A stretch of 64,000 bases of DNA from Cytobacillus pseudoceanisediminis (GTDB taxonomy: Bacteria; Bacillota; Bacilli; Bacillales; Cytobacillaceae). Position 1 is the first letter of the stretch; the number at the start of each line of letters is the position of its first letter. The notes beneath the pieces were generated by a model. That model saw only the letters and a program-made list of their open reading frames with translations. It did not search any database and was not told the origin of the DNA. Position numbers and translations under genes: made by a program. The stretch lies in NCBI RefSeq assembly GCF_023516215.1, contig NZ_CP097349.1, positions 372,001-436,000 of the forward strand, read 5' to 3'. Positions 38,548-49,502 of the stretch are shown piece after piece.

Positions 38548-39096
38548 ATGACAGAGAAACTATTTGAAAAGGCAACATTTGCAGGAGGCTGCTTTTGGTG
38601 TATGGTAAAACCTTTTGATGAACAGCCTGGAATTAAAGAAGTAATATCCGGATATACCGGAGGGAATGTAAAAAATCCTACTTACCAGCAAGTCTGTTCA
38701 GAAACGACTGGTCATTACGAAGCAGTTCAAATTACATTTGATCCTGTGGTTTTCCCATATGAAAAGCTTCTTGAACTATATTGGCAGCAGATTGACCCAA
38801 CAGATGCAGGCGGGCAGTTCTATGATCGCGGCCAATCATATCAGACAGCGATTTTCTATCATAATGAAAAACAAAAGCAATCAGCAGTAGAATCCAAACA
38901 AAAGCTTGAAGAAACCGGACCATTTACGAAACCGATAGTTACCAGGATTCTGCCTGCTTCAGACTTTTATCCTGCAGAAGACTATCATCAGCATTATTAC
39001 AAAAAAATCCGGATAGATACAGTTCCTATCAATCCGGCTCTGGAAGAAAGGCATTTATTAATAAGCATTGGGGTGAAAGATAATGGCAAAAAATAG
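38548..39096 (+). CDS. msrA: Peptide-methionine (S)-S-oxide reductase MsrA
   Basis: Repairs the S form of methionine sulfoxide. The catalytic motif GGCFWC is at residues 13-18, with VISGYTGG and [18 protein letters not shown] downstream. 182 residues. Overlaps msrB by 14 bases. Confidence 0.96.
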   Translation: MTEKLFEKATFAGGCFWCMVKPFDEQPGIKEVISGYTGGNVKNPTYQQVCSETTGHYEAVQITFDPVVFPYEKLLELYWQQIDPTDAGGQFYDRGQSYQTAIFYHNEKQKQSAVESKQKLEETGPFTKPIVTRILPASDFYPAEDYHQHYYKKIRIDTVPINPALEERHLLISIGVKDNGKK

Positions 39097-39523
39097 AGAA
39101 GATTTAAAGCAGAAACTTGATCCAATGCAATATGAAGTCACTCAGAATAATGGCACGGAGCCGCCATTCCGCAATGAATATTGGAATGAATTTAAAGAGG
39201 GAATCTATGTCGATATTGTTTCCGGCAAGCCTCTCTTCAGCTCAAAAGACAAGTATGACGCAGGATGTGGCTGGCCAAGCTTCACAAAGCCCATACAGGA
39301 TGAAGAAATTGTGGAAAAAGAAGATCGCAGCCACTTTATGGTTAGAACGGAAGTGAGAAGCAAATCAGCCGATTCTCATCTTGGTCATGTTTTTGATGAT
39401 GGGCCGGGACCTGAGGGCCTCCGTTATTGCATTAATTCTGCTGCACTAAGGTTTATTCCTAAGGAAAAACTGGAGGAAGAAGGCTATAAAGAATTTCTGC
39501 AATTATTTAATGATGCAAACTAA
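39083..39523 (+). CDS. msrB: Peptide-methionine (R)-S-oxide reductase MsrB
   Basis: Reduces the R form. The catalytic Cys is in [23 protein letters not shown] and [10 protein letters not shown] are typical. The usual CxxC zinc pairs are missing, as in many Bacillus MsrBs. 146 residues. Translationally coupled to msrA. Confidence 0.96.
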   Translation: MAKNREDLKQKLDPMQYEVTQNNGTEPPFRNEYWNEFKEGIYVDIVSGKPLFSSKDKYDAGCGWPSFTKPIQDEEIVEKEDRSHFMVRTEVRSKSADSHLGHVFDDGPGPEGLRYCINSAALRFIPKEKLEEEGYKEFLQLFNDAN

Positions 39524-39541
39524 GAAATGGAAGGTGTTTTT

Positions 39542-40039
39542 ATGTTTAAGAAATTATTTGGCAAAAAGGAAGCAGTTAAAGCAATTGAGGTTAAGGCTGC
39601 TTTGACAGGCACGGCAGTTAATCTGGAAGACGTGCCTGATCCTGTATTTGCAGAAAGAATGATGGGGGACGGTATTGCAATCGAACCTGCAGAAGGGGTG
39701 GTTGTTTCCCCGGTAAATGGAGAAGTAGTTCAAGTGTTTCCTACCAAGCATGCAATTGGCATTCGTGCTGAGAATGGTGCAGAGATTTTAATTCATATAG
39801 GCCTTGAAACGGTTTCGATGAAAGGGGAAGGGTTTGAGACCCATATTTCCGAAGGATCAAAGGTCAGTGAAGGGGATAAGCTTGTCACTTTTGATTTAGC
39901 TCTAGTTAAAGAAAAGGCAAAGAGCACTATCACTCCGATCATTGTCACTAATGGCGACCAGGTCGCTTCTCTTGAGAAGAGTGTGGAGGGACCTGTGGCT
40001 AGAGGGACATCTACGATTATGACTGTTACTGCAAAATAA
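39542..40039 (+). CDS. ypqE: PTS glucose-type EIIA protein (YpqE)
   Basis: Free-standing EIIA-Glc domain that carries phosphate from HPr. The phospho-His is in ILIHIGLETVSM; VVVSPVNGEVVQVFPTKHAI (with the second active-site His) and VSEGDKL follow the family. About 165 residues. ATG 39542 behind GGAAGGTG. Follows msrB by 18 bases. Confidence 0.92.
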   Translation: MFKKLFGKKEAVKAIEVKAALTGTAVNLEDVPDPVFAERMMGDGIAIEPAEGVVVSPVNGEVVQVFPTKHAIGIRAENGAEILIHIGLETVSMKGEGFETHISEGSKVSEGDKLVTFDLALVKEKAKSTITPIIVTNGDQVASLEKSVEGPVARGTSTIMTVTAK

Positions 40040-40041
40040 TT

Positions 40042-40076
40042 AGAAAAAGCCGCCTAATTTTTAGGCGGCTTTTTCT
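40042..40076. terminator. Bidirectional terminator between ypqE and DUF502
   Basis: AGAAAAAGCCGCCTAA / TTAGGCGGCTTTTTCT, almost perfectly symmetric, with T runs in both senses. Confidence 0.87.
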
Positions 40077-40085
40077 GATTATTTC

Positions 40086-40685
40086 TTAAAAACTCCGGTC
40101 CTTTTCCGGAACTCCCTTCGAGGTCATTCCTCCAGATAGAATAAATTTCATTGCATTTTCCGGCTTAACATCTATGATCTCGATTTGATCCTTTGGTATT
40201 AAGAATGTGAAGCCGGCTACCTGGAAAGTCTGCGGAACATAGACAGCCGCATATTCCTTCAGCGGGTCATAAAATTCTTCCAATTCTTCTGAAGTAATAA
40301 ACCCGAGACTCTTCATTTCGGTCCCAGGGATTGTAACCAATGCTACTTTTGAGAAAGATTTCTTTTCACCCAAGAAGGAATGGACAGTATCTTTAATGAC
40401 TGTGTAAATCGTTTTAACAAGAGGAATTCTTTCCAGCATTCGATCCACAAGTTTAATAATGGAACCTGTAAGGAAATTGGTGGAAAGCCATCCTAATAAA
40501 GTAATCAGGATAAGTGTAGCTATTAGTCCGATTCCAGGGATATAATCATCTTTTAAATAAGGCTTTAAGAGATTCCCCAAAATGCTGTCTAAAAACAAAA
40601 AGGTTTTTACCACAACAAATATTGCTAAAATAATGGGCACAATTGTTAGAATCCCATTGATAAAATTCTTTAATAAACTTTTCAT
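40086..40685 (-). CDS. DUF502 family membrane protein
   Basis: Two N-terminal membrane segments (residues 10-32 and 52-75). DUF502 motifs: the N-terminal FINGILTIVPIILAIFV, RIPLVKTIYTVIKD and VALVTIPGTEMKSLGFITS. Function unknown. 199 residues. GAGGAGAAATTC precedes the ATG. Confidence 0.87.
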   Translation of the reverse strand: MKSLLKNFINGILTIVPIILAIFVVVKTFLFLDSILGNLLKPYLKDDYIPGIGLIATLILITLLGWLSTNFLTGSIIKLVDRMLERIPLVKTIYTVIKDTVHSFLGEKKSFSKVALVTIPGTEMKSLGFITSEELEEFYDPLKEYAAVYVPQTFQVAGFTFLIPKDQIEIIDVKPENAMKFILSGGMTSKGVPEKDRSF

Positions 40686-40716
40686 GAATTTCTCCTCAAT
40701 CGAACGAAAAACCTTC

Positions 40717-41808
40717 CTATTCTGATCTGCTCAGGATGGAAGAAATTTGAATAACAGCATCGTTCGTGCTGTTGTTTACTGATTTTTCATCCGATACAAT
40801 AAATTTCACATGGTGCGTTCCGTGATCAAGGCCGCTAATGATATACTGGTATCGCTCTTTAGTTAATGGCCACCAAGCGGATAAAGATGTGATATATGCA
40901 TCATCTATAAAAACATCCATCTTTCCGCCTTTTTCACTTCGAATCATATTGACGCCTAGGAAGGGGCCGCTAAATTGATATTCAAGACTGTCACCCGCCT
41001 TGCTGCTCTCCCAAATGCCGTCTTTGTGAATAAATGAACCCGATATGTCCGTTACATGAGGAATCGATGCTATTTCAATATCCGCATTTTCATGAATGGG
41101 GGCAGAAAGTTCAGCAATTTCTGCATGACTGCCGGCTAATTCTCTTATTTTCTTTATTAGTGTATCTGCATATATTTTGTAGCCCTCATCATTTGGATGG
41201 ACCATATCCTTTGTCAGTTCCTGAGCAGGCAATCCGGATTGTCCGAACGGCTTTCTCATATCCACATTTTTTGCGCCATAGTGATTAGAAATAACAGAAA
41301 TGGCCTGGACAAATGCTTCATTATCAAGCGGATTTTCTGTAATGGTTATGATCTCGGTATCAGGGTAGAGCTGTTTGGTTTTCCGGATAAGCCCTTCGTA
41401 GAAATATGAAAATTGCTTTTCATCCATATATTTGCGGTCATTCTCCCCAAACACGATAAAAGTTAAATCAATTTTCCCTAAATGTTCGGATTGCTGAAGC
41501 TTATATAAGCCTTCAAAGGCAGTGGCACCGCTTTGGACTATAGAATGCCTTCTGGCTTTGATTTCAAATTCACTATGAAGATGCCGCTCAAGCCTTGTAA
41601 ACCATGCAGATGATTTGGAGGTCGCACCTGACCCCCTGCCAATGCTATCCCCGATAATGAGGTAATTGATATTCTCTTTTGATGATAACTTTTGATACAC
41701 GTTAGTTGGATTTGCCCCTTCAACTTTAGATAGGCTATCAAACAAATGATACAAACCATATATAAAAGTGATGATAAAAAAATATATGCCGATCTTCCTT
41801 TTCTTCAT
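40717..41808 (-). CDS. Membrane-anchored SGNH hydrolase, 363 residues
   Basis: N-terminal signal anchor (IGIYFFIITFIYGLYHLF). SGNH blocks: YLIIGDSIGRGSG (nucleophile Ser), VFGENDRKY and DMVHPNDEGYKIYA. From residue 240 an extra beta-rich domain follows (SLEYQFSGPFLGVNMI, MDVFIDDAYI), resembling carbohydrate-binding or second-SGNH accessory domains. Possibly acts on cell-wall acyl groups. The ribosome site is weak. Confidence 0.8.
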   Translation of the reverse strand: MKKRKIGIYFFIITFIYGLYHLFDSLSKVEGANPTNVYQKLSSKENINYLIIGDSIGRGSGATSKSSAWFTRLERHLHSEFEIKARRHSIVQSGATAFEGLYKLQQSEHLGKIDLTFIVFGENDRKYMDEKQFSYFYEGLIRKTKQLYPDTEIITITENPLDNEAFVQAISVISNHYGAKNVDMRKPFGQSGLPAQELTKDMVHPNDEGYKIYADTLIKKIRELAGSHAEIAELSAPIHENADIEIASIPHVTDISGSFIHKDGIWESSKAGDSLEYQFSGPFLGVNMIRSEKGGKMDVFIDDAYITSLSAWWPLTKERYQYIISGLDHGTHHVKFIVSDEKSVNNSTNDAVIQISSILSRSE

Positions 41809-41945
41809 TGGTTTGAATCCCCGCTTCTTTTCTGAATCCTTAATGTTATCGTACCCTAATAATGGCTATGGGGGAAGATTTAAAATGGAGTTCAGCGTTT
41901 TTTTATAAAAATGGGCAAATGCACATGCGGGTCAAGTTCTCCGCA

Positions 41946-41954
41946 CATACATTA
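41946..41954 (+). promoter_or_regulatory. Mother-cell type -10 element upstream of yjcZ
   Basis: CATACATTA fits the sigma-K -10 (CATAnnnTA) and nearly the sigma-E -10. It lies 44 bases before the yjcZ start. The -35 is not convincing. Confidence 0.4.
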
Positions 41955-41997
41955 ATATTGAAAATGCCCAAGAAATCTTGTTGAGGAGTGATTATTA

Positions 41998-42168
41998 ATG
42001 TATAAAGGTGCAGTTGCTGGTGCTGGCTACGACCAATGTTTTCCAGGATATGGATATCCTGTAGCGGGTGCTCAATATGGAGGATGCGGATATGGCGGTT
42101 TCGCATTGATCGTCGTATTGTTCATTCTATTGATCATTATCGGAGCATGCTGCTGTGGAAATTGGTAA
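41998..42168 (+). CDS. YjcZ family small sporulation protein
   Basis: 56 residues. The glycine/tyrosine-rich front ([18 protein letters not shown]) and C-terminal helix [20 protein letters not shown] are the YjcZ/YhcO signature of small sporulation membrane proteins. GAGGAGTGATT precedes the ATG. It has its own hairpin terminator. Confidence 0.85.
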   Translation: MYKGAVAGAGYDQCFPGYGYPVAGAQYGGCGYGGFALIVVLFILLIIIGACCCGNW

Positions 42169-42187
42169 TATAAAATGAATCTTGTGG

Positions 42188-42218
42188 AGGCTGCTCTTTA
42201 GGAGCAGCCTTCAGTTTG
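42188..42218 (+). terminator. Terminator after yjcZ
   Basis: AGGCTGCTC / GAGCAGCCT stem with a weak T tract. The 180 bases beyond, up to the flavoprotein gene, hold no other clear feature. Confidence 0.6.
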
Positions 42219-42396
42219 TTAAGGGGCCAGCAATTGCGGTTTATTCGCGGAATTTTACATAAACTTTTGTAAAACCGAACAATATTGATTAATTTTATTA
42301 AATAGTTCGTAAAAAGATTGACCATTTATTCAGTGTTTGATATAGTTACCTAGGGTTGATGAAATTAACGAATAATGCGTCTGGGGGAATAGGACG

Positions 42397-43862
42397 ATGA
42401 ATGCAAATTATGATGTTATTGTTGTCGGTGCTGGACCGGCTGGAATATTTACTTGTTATGAACTAACACTAAAAATGCCTGAAGCAAATATTTTATTAAT
42501 TGATAAAGGTCATGATATTTATCGGAGGAATTGTCCGATTTTACAGAAAAAGATTGAGAAATGCCCGCCGGCCGCGGAAGAAAAGAGTATGCAGGGTGTT
42601 TGCCGGCATGTTCAATCACCAATGGTTTTGGCGGAGCAGGGGCTTATTCAGATGGGAAATTCAATATTACAAGTGAATTCGGCGGCTGGATGACAGATTA
42701 TCTCCCTGATTCCCAGGTTGTTGAATTGATCAAATATGTAGATGAAATTAATTTGAAACACGGTGCAACTGAAAGCATCACAGATCCAATGACGGCTGAA
42801 GTGAGAGATATTGAGCGCCGCGGTTATGCAGCGGGACTGAAACTTCTTCGTGCACAGGTTAGGCATTTAGGTACGGAGCAGAACCTTGAAATACTAAAAA
42901 GCATTTATGAATATTTGCGTGAAAAAATTGATATGTCTTATAAGACAGAGGTTGAAGATCTTATAACCGAAAAAACGCCTGATGGCCATCGCATTATGGG
43001 GGTTAAGCTTAAGTCCGGAAATGAAGTTCATGCTGATAAGGTGGTTGTAGCACCCGGGAGAGATGGATCTGTTTGGCTGGCAAACCTCCTGAAGTCCCGC
43101 CGCTTAAAGATGATCAATAATCAAGTCGACATTGGTGTCCGGGTCGAAACTTCCAATATTGTCATGGAAGAGATTAATAAACATCTTTACGAAGGAAAGT
43201 TCACATTTAATACATCTGTCGGTACAAGAGTTCGGACATTCTGCAGCAATCCTTCTGGCCATGTCGTAGTGGAAAACCACTCCGGAATCATGCTGGCGAA
43301 TGGCCATGCTTATAAAGACCCTAAACTGGGAAGCCCGAATACAAACTTTGCTCTGCTTGTATCCCATACATTCTCAGAACCGTTTGATAAGCCAAATGAG
43401 TATGCACACGAAATCTCAAGGCTTGCCAACAGCCTTTCAAACGGCGGAATCATTGTTCAAAAGTATGGAGATATATTAAAAGGAAGAAGATCAACTGAGA
43501 AGAGGATTAAAGAAGGTTTCCTGGAGCCAACCTTAAAAGAGGCGGTACCTGGCGACCTAGGCCTTGTGCTTCCATATAATACAATGAAAAGCCTGATTGA
43601 AATGACTGAGGCTTTAAACCATGTATCTCCTGGTCTTGCATCAGAACATACACTTTTTTATGGCGTAGAGGCAAAATTCTACTCTGCGCGCCCAAGACTT
43701 AATAACCGTTTCGAAACGGAAATTAGCGGCCTTTATGTCGGCGGGGACGGTGCAGGCATCACTAGAGGTCTCGCACAAGCGGGAGCTTGCGGAGTCTGGA
43801 TTGCAAGGGATATCGTAGAAAAGAAAAGCAATGCACCAAGAAGGGAAGCTGCAATAGTATAA
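42397..43862 (+). CDS. FAD-dependent oxidoreductase (COG2509-type flavoprotein), frameshifted
   Basis: The dinucleotide-binding motif VVGAGPAGIFTCYEL begins at residue 8. Later conserved parts are NGFGGAGAYSDGKFN, VVVAPGRDGSVW and YVGGDGAGITRGLAQAGA (C-terminal FAD contact). The substrate is unknown. The break is at GG 42576-42577: one more G restores AGRKEYAGCLPACSITNGFG and gives 488 residues. This is the shortest homopolymer among the breaks. GGGGGA precedes the ATG. Confidence 0.85.
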
Positions 43863-43869
43863 AAGCAGA

Positions 43870-43898
43870 AAGGCCAAGCTGAAAAGCTGGCCTTTTTT
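43870..43898 (+). terminator. Terminator after the flavoprotein gene
   Basis: AAGGCCAAGCT / AGCTGGCCTT arms and six Ts. Confidence 0.8.
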
Positions 43899-43990
43899 CA
43901 ATATGTAAAAACAGTCATTTCTTAACGAGATTGTATCTGATAAAATGTAAAAAAATAAACAAGGCTCAAAGGAGCAAAGGAGAGGACATA

Positions 43991-44968
43991 ATGCTTGCAG
44001 AGCGTTTAAAGCCAGGAGATGAAATCCGGGTCATTGCACCGGCAAGAAGCATGGCCATCATAAAAGGCGAACAATTGCGAATTGCCCAGGAACGGCTGAA
44101 TCAGCTTGGATTCACAATAACATACGGCAAAAATGCAGAATTGCATGATGAGTTTTTCAGTACTTCTATTGAAGAGAGAATTGAAGATTTGCATGATGCT
44201 TTTACTGATCCTAATGTAAAGGGGATCCTCACAGTGATTGGCGGCTATAACGCCAACCAGCTTTTGAATTACATAGACTTCGAGATAATAAAAAACAATC
44301 CGAAAATACTTTGCGGATTTAGTGATATCACGGCACTGCAGGGAGCAATTTATAAAAAAACAGGATTGATCACCTATTCAGGCCCGCATTTTTCAAGCTT
44401 CGGTGTGAAACATGGGTTTGAGTACACTCTTGATTCTTTTATTAATGCAGTAACCAATGACGCTCCCTATGAAATCCTCGCTTCGTCAGATTGGAGTGAT
44501 GATCCATGGTATCTTGATCAGGAAGACAGGCATTTCATCAAAAATAATGGGTATACGGTAATCCAGGAAGGGGATGCAGAAGGGAGATTAATTGGAGGAA
44601 ATTTATGCACACTTAATTTGCTGCAGGGGACAGAATTCATGCCATCATTAAAGGATTCAATCTTATTTATTGAAGATGATGAGGAATCACATGCTCTTAC
44701 ATTTGATCGGGATCTTCAATCACTCCTGCACCTGCCTGATGCTCAAGGCATCAAAGGAATCCTGATTGGCAGATTTCAGAAGAATTCCCAGGTTACCGAA
44801 GAGGCACTGAGAAAGATTATTGAGTCAAAAAAAGAGCTTCACGGCATTCCTGTGATAGCTGATGTGAATTTTGGCCATGTACAGCCTTATGCCACTATCC
44901 CGATTGGAGGAAGGGCAGCAATAAAAGCAAAAGGTTTTGAAAGTGAAATTTGGATTGAACAGAGATAA
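43991..44968 (+). CDS. S66 family peptidase (LD-carboxypeptidase / MccF-like)
   Basis: Serine peptidase fold. The nucleophile is Ser111 in KILCGFSDITAL; the Glu and His of the triad are expected in SILFIEDDEESHA and NFGHVQPYATIPIG. The N-terminus LKPGDEIRVIAPARS is typical. MccF relatives cleave microcin C-type peptidyl-nucleotides, others cleave murein L,D-peptides. About 325 residues from ATG 43991 behind GGAGAGG. Confidence 0.88.
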   Translation: MLAERLKPGDEIRVIAPARSMAIIKGEQLRIAQERLNQLGFTITYGKNAELHDEFFSTSIEERIEDLHDAFTDPNVKGILTVIGGYNANQLLNYIDFEIIKNNPKILCGFSDITALQGAIYKKTGLITYSGPHFSSFGVKHGFEYTLDSFINAVTNDAPYEILASSDWSDDPWYLDQEDRHFIKNNGYTVIQEGDAEGRLIGGNLCTLNLLQGTEFMPSLKDSILFIEDDEESHALTFDRDLQSLLHLPDAQGIKGILIGRFQKNSQVTEEALRKIIESKKELHGIPVIADVNFGHVQPYATIPIGGRAAIKAKGFESEIWIEQR

Positions 44969-44972
44969 TTAA

Positions 44973-45000
44973 TCCCCGGATCATATGCCGGGGTATTTTT
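44973..45000 (+). terminator. Terminator after the S66 peptidase
   Basis: CCCCGG / CCGGGG stem, then Ts. Confidence 0.75.
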
Positions 45001-45088
45001 ATGCAAAGAAAAAAATACAACCATTTCCTGTAGTAAATCTCTGTAAATGTTTGTATTATATTTCTATCATACCCAAATGAGGTGCACA

Positions 45089-48000
45089 ATGGAAATTCTG
45101 GAAAATCTAAAAGGCCTGGCAGAAGACAGGCAGTTTTTAAAGGCGCTGAATGTTCTGGCTAATGAGTTGGAAGATATGAAAAAATCAAAATTCTCAATTA
45201 TTAAGAATAAATTAGCAAAAATATCTTCAGTTGAAGATTTTAAGCTGCTCATTCGATTATTTGACCGTGGAGTGATGTACCAATATAGCGGGTTTCTTGC
45301 CCGCTATGCACACAGGCGTTTTAAAACACTTCAAACCGCCATTTGGTATTGCGATGAGTTAATTGACAGTGGAAGGTCACTGGAAGCAAATTATATTATA
45401 ACGGAATATTTGAAAAAGATGCCGCATGAAGCAGAAACTGAGCTGAGGATAAGTGCTTTATTTACAGAAGTACATAGCCTTCTTGAGTTAAAAAGAACAA
45501 AAGAAGCAGTGAAAAAGCTCGTTGAAATGGAGGCGATCAGCGAAAAGCCAATCTGGGATAAACTTGGATTTTATTATCTGCAGATAGGAGACCGTGCAAA
45601 GGCAGAATCTCATTTAACTGCTGGCCTGAGAGATGAAGAACGGGGACTTGCTTGTTATCTTTTGTTATCAGATCTATACGCATCAAATGGAGGAGGGGGA
45701 AAGTCTCTTCAAACGATTAAAGAAGGCATGGAAGTCCACCCGCAGGCGCCTGCATTAAAATTGGAGCTTATTCGCAGATACAGAGATTTCGGCTTGCATG
45801 AGGACATGCTAGCAGAAATGAGTGAGCTCGATCGACTTGTTCCTTTTCACAGCTATGAGTGCTATTTTGAACATCTTAGAGCTCTTTCCTACTATCAAAA
45901 AGATGAACTTGAAAAATTACATCACTTTATCTCTCAGAAGAAAATGAAGGACGGTCCTTTCTCAGGAGATAAGGGGTTTTCTGAAACAGGTGATGCAGTA
46001 AAGCTCTCAATCAATCCAATTGTACAGAAAAGCAATTACTGTGTGCCTGCCAGCTTTGAAATGCTCTTTTCTTATTTTGGTAAAAAGGAAACTCAGGATG
46101 ATATTGCTGAACATATTTTTGATGTGACTGGTTCAAAGCTGTCTGCATCTGCGGAATACCTTGAAAAAAAGGTTTCGCATACCGTTTCTTTACGGGTGAA
46201 AAGGAGCGTTATAAGGCATTATTGCAGCAGGGGATACCCATCATCCTTAGTGTGGACTTTGAGGCATCTTCACATGTGCAGGTTATGATTGGGATTGATG
46301 AACGATTTGGCTTTTATTTGGTACAAGATCCAAACTTTCTTGATACAATGTATGTTCCTTATGGGGAGTTCCAAAAGCTTGCTGTAAATACTAACTTTTT
46401 GTCGATTGCGGCAGTGCCAATAGAGAGAGAGGCGGAGCTTGAATTCCTGCCTATGGATGATCACCTGTATTATAAAAAACTTCACTCCCTTTCGGAAATG
46501 GTTGAAGAAGACATAATGAAAAGTGAACCTGCTATGGCAGACTTTTTATCTTCTTCAATGAATGAGCCTTATACGCTCATATATACATTAAAATTTTTTT
46601 CCGGGGATAAACATAAAGAATTCATTATTAAATGTTCCGAAAAGCTGCTGGCCATTTTTCCTGAGTCAGACTTTTTTAAGCTGTATGCAGCTCAGGCATA
46701 TATACGTTTAAACGAAATCGATCGAGCGGAAAAGACTTTATCACTTGTCAATAGAAAAACCTTTAGCCCATTATACCAATATTTGAGTGGAAGGATCCAG
46801 ATGTATAAGGACCAATACTATTCTGCGATTGGCTATTTCAGAAAATCCCTTCAGCTTGACCCAGACCAATACTATATTTGGAGTTATATTGCGCTGTGCT
46901 TCCTCTATAATTCTGAGACGGAAAATGCGAAAGAAATGTCAGACATTGCACTAAATATAAATGAGCAAGACCGCTTTATTAGAGTAAATCATGCCATAAT
47001 TCTTACGGATCAGGAAAAGTACAATGAAGCACGCTCGATATTCAGCCAGCTTCTTCGTGAAGATCATGGTGATGCGCATGTATGGTATGAGAGAGCGAAG
47101 CTTGACCAGGCAGAAGGAAAAATCCGCAAAGCAGAAAGAGGCTACATAATTTCAGCCAGCCTTGATGCTGAAATTTCTTATCCATATCTGGCTCTTGCCG
47201 ACTGCTATGAATATTTGTTTGAAGATAAAATGCGTGCTGAAGAGATTTTACTGAAAGGAGCGGGGGTATCAGGAAGTCCGCAGATTTTAATTCGCTTGGG
47301 TGATCTTTACAAAGATCATGAGGAATATGAAAAAGCAGAGAGTATTTACTTCTCCTGTATTGAAGAAAATCCTAATGAGGTTTTTGCCTATCTGGGTTAT
47401 GCATTTGCTATCTCTGAAATGAAGAGGCCAGATGAAGCAGCAGAATTTATAAGACAACATGAAGAACGTTTCAGTGAGGATAGCGAATTTTTAATAAATG
47501 GGGGCAAACTGGTTACAGACTTTGCACAAGACCTGAAGGATTCCCACCTGCTGGAGGCAGGAATGTCTCTAATTGAAAGGGGATTTAACTACGTTGATCA
47601 AAATCTGAATGAAGCCCTGGAGCTATATGTAAATATAGCAGAAGAGTCGCCTTATGTGAATCGTGCAATCGCTTTTCTGGAAGCAAAGGCTGATGAAGAC
47701 TCTCAAACTGACTATCTATGCTATACGGGCACTTTATATGAAAGTGCTGAGCGATATGCTGAAGCAATTAGCCTTTATAAAAGAGCCATCGGGGAAAATG
47801 AAACAGCTTTTCCATACTACAGGCTGGGGGAAACGTATTTTAGACTTGAAAAGTTTGAACCGGCGATTAAAGCATTTAGAAAATGTCTTGATCTTAATCC
47901 TGAAACAGAGGGGGCATATAGCCGCATTGCACAAATCTATGGGATTTTAGGAAATGAACTGAAGGAAGCAGAGTATATGCTGAAGCTGATTGATAAGGCT

Positions 48001-49328
48001 CCTCTAAGAGTTAATATTGAATATTTATCAAGCTTACTATCCATGGAAGAGCTTCGGGGGTTATTGAAAAATTAATTCGTATGCAGGGTGAAGTTCTGGA
48101 AACATGGAGATTGGATAGCCTTGCTTATGCTTATGGAGCTGCAGGTGACAGAATCAAGGAAGAGGAATGTCTTTTGCAGGCCCTGAATCTGGATTCTCAA
48201 TTAGCTGAAATAAAACATCACTATTCAAAATTGCTTATAGAGAATAAGAAATATAAAGAGGCTAGGAAGCTTCTGGAGGAACTTATTAAAGAATATTGGG
48301 ATGATGAAGACATATATGAAACTTTAATTGTGCTATTTGTCGAAACCAATAAAATTTTACACCTTCCGGCATTCCTCGGGAAAATTAGAACTGAAAAAAC
48401 GGAAAAAAGCCAGGTATTCTTAAAGGCAGCTGATGCATTGGCCCAGCATGCAAGCGGTGTGGATTGGGAAGCTGATCAAAATTCCTCCTTCATTGGAAGG
48501 TTTGTTCAAAAGATGAGAGAGAAGACAAAGCAGATCACTTTGTTTGGAGTGATTATCGACTTATATGAATCCTCAATCAGACATAATCCGTTTAATAAAA
48601 ATGCACCAATCGGTCTTGCGGGATTCTATGAATCTGTAAATCTTGAGGAGGATGCCAAAAAGGTTCTGAAATCTTCTCTTGAAAAAGGTTGGGATTTTAT
48701 TACAGCCTATCAGCTTGTACAGATCCATATGGCGGGCGGGAATGATCCCATTGAGGAAGCGGCAGAGATGAACACAGCAATAAAACTGCTGGATGCCTGC
48801 CTAAAAGAAAAGCCGAACGATACACATCTCATGCTCTTAAAGGCAGTTGCATTTACACACAGGATGCGATTCACCCAGGCAGAAACAATCTTAAGAAAGG
48901 TGTTAACAGAAAATCCGTATGAAAAAGAAGCCCATTTTAGATACGGACAATTATTAAATAAAAGAAAACGGTATGAAGAAGCAATAGAGATTATGGAAGA
49001 AGGATTAAAGTTTCATACCGATGATACTTCCTTATATATTGAACTGGCTATTTCTTTTCATAAAATAAAGGATGTTGAAAAATCACTAAAACTAATGGAG
49101 GAAGCGCTTGAAATTGATCCTGATCTTTTGATAGCGAGATATAATAAAGCTTGCTATCTATCAATCTTAAATAAATTGAAAGAAGCTGAAGAAGAACTTG
49201 AGTATGTCTTTCATCATGATGAAGAAGGATATTTTCAAGAACTTGCAGAGGAAGACATTGATCTGATGAACCTGAAAAAAGCATTATTTAACCAAAAAAA
49301 CAGCCGATTACACCGGCTGTTTTTTTAA
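45089..49328 (+). CDS. Giant TPR protein with embedded C39-like peptidase domain, two frameshifts
   Basis: Three open frames form one gene when one A is restored in 46164-46170 and one in 48067-48071, giving about 1413 residues. Helical, TPR-like repeats fill both sides of a domain at about residues 308-430 with NYCVPASFEMLFSYFG (Cys near 317), ASSHVQVMIGID (His near 394) and LVQDPNF (Asp near 412), the catalytic order of C39 papain-fold peptidases. No signal peptide or membrane segment is present. TPR units such as AIGYFRKSLQLDPDQYYIW, AEGKIRKAERGY and LDLNPETEGAYSRIAQIYG are clear. Substrate unknown; the TPR arms suggest a large protein partner. Confidence 0.82.
49299..49326 (+). terminator. 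Terminator overlapping the end of the TPR gene
   Basis: AACAGCCG / CGGCTGTT stem followed by a T run, formed by the last codons. Confidence 0.75.
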
Positions 49329-49502
49329 TTCCTGCAAATGGTTCATTTTAAAGATATGAATATTCTTTAAGAAAGATTTTGGAAGTCATTTCATATATTT
49401 TAATATATTGGCCCAGAAGATAGCGTCACACTTTACAATTCTGCTTCAACTTTAGAGCCCAAGACGCTTTTTTCCACGAATAACAATGGAGGGGTTTCTG
49501 AA

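Noticed and set aside
44242..44280. GGYNANQ in the S66 peptidase in place of MccF-type GGMNSNS, suggesting a lost catalytic serine
   Set aside because: The nucleophile in this family is the serine of the G-Y/F-S-D motif, which is intact as GFSD at residue 111.
49404..49424. A sigma-54 promoter before yodT (TGGCCC ... TAGC)
   Set aside because: GG and GC are eleven bases apart and the -12 lacks TTGC, so the spacing rule is broken.
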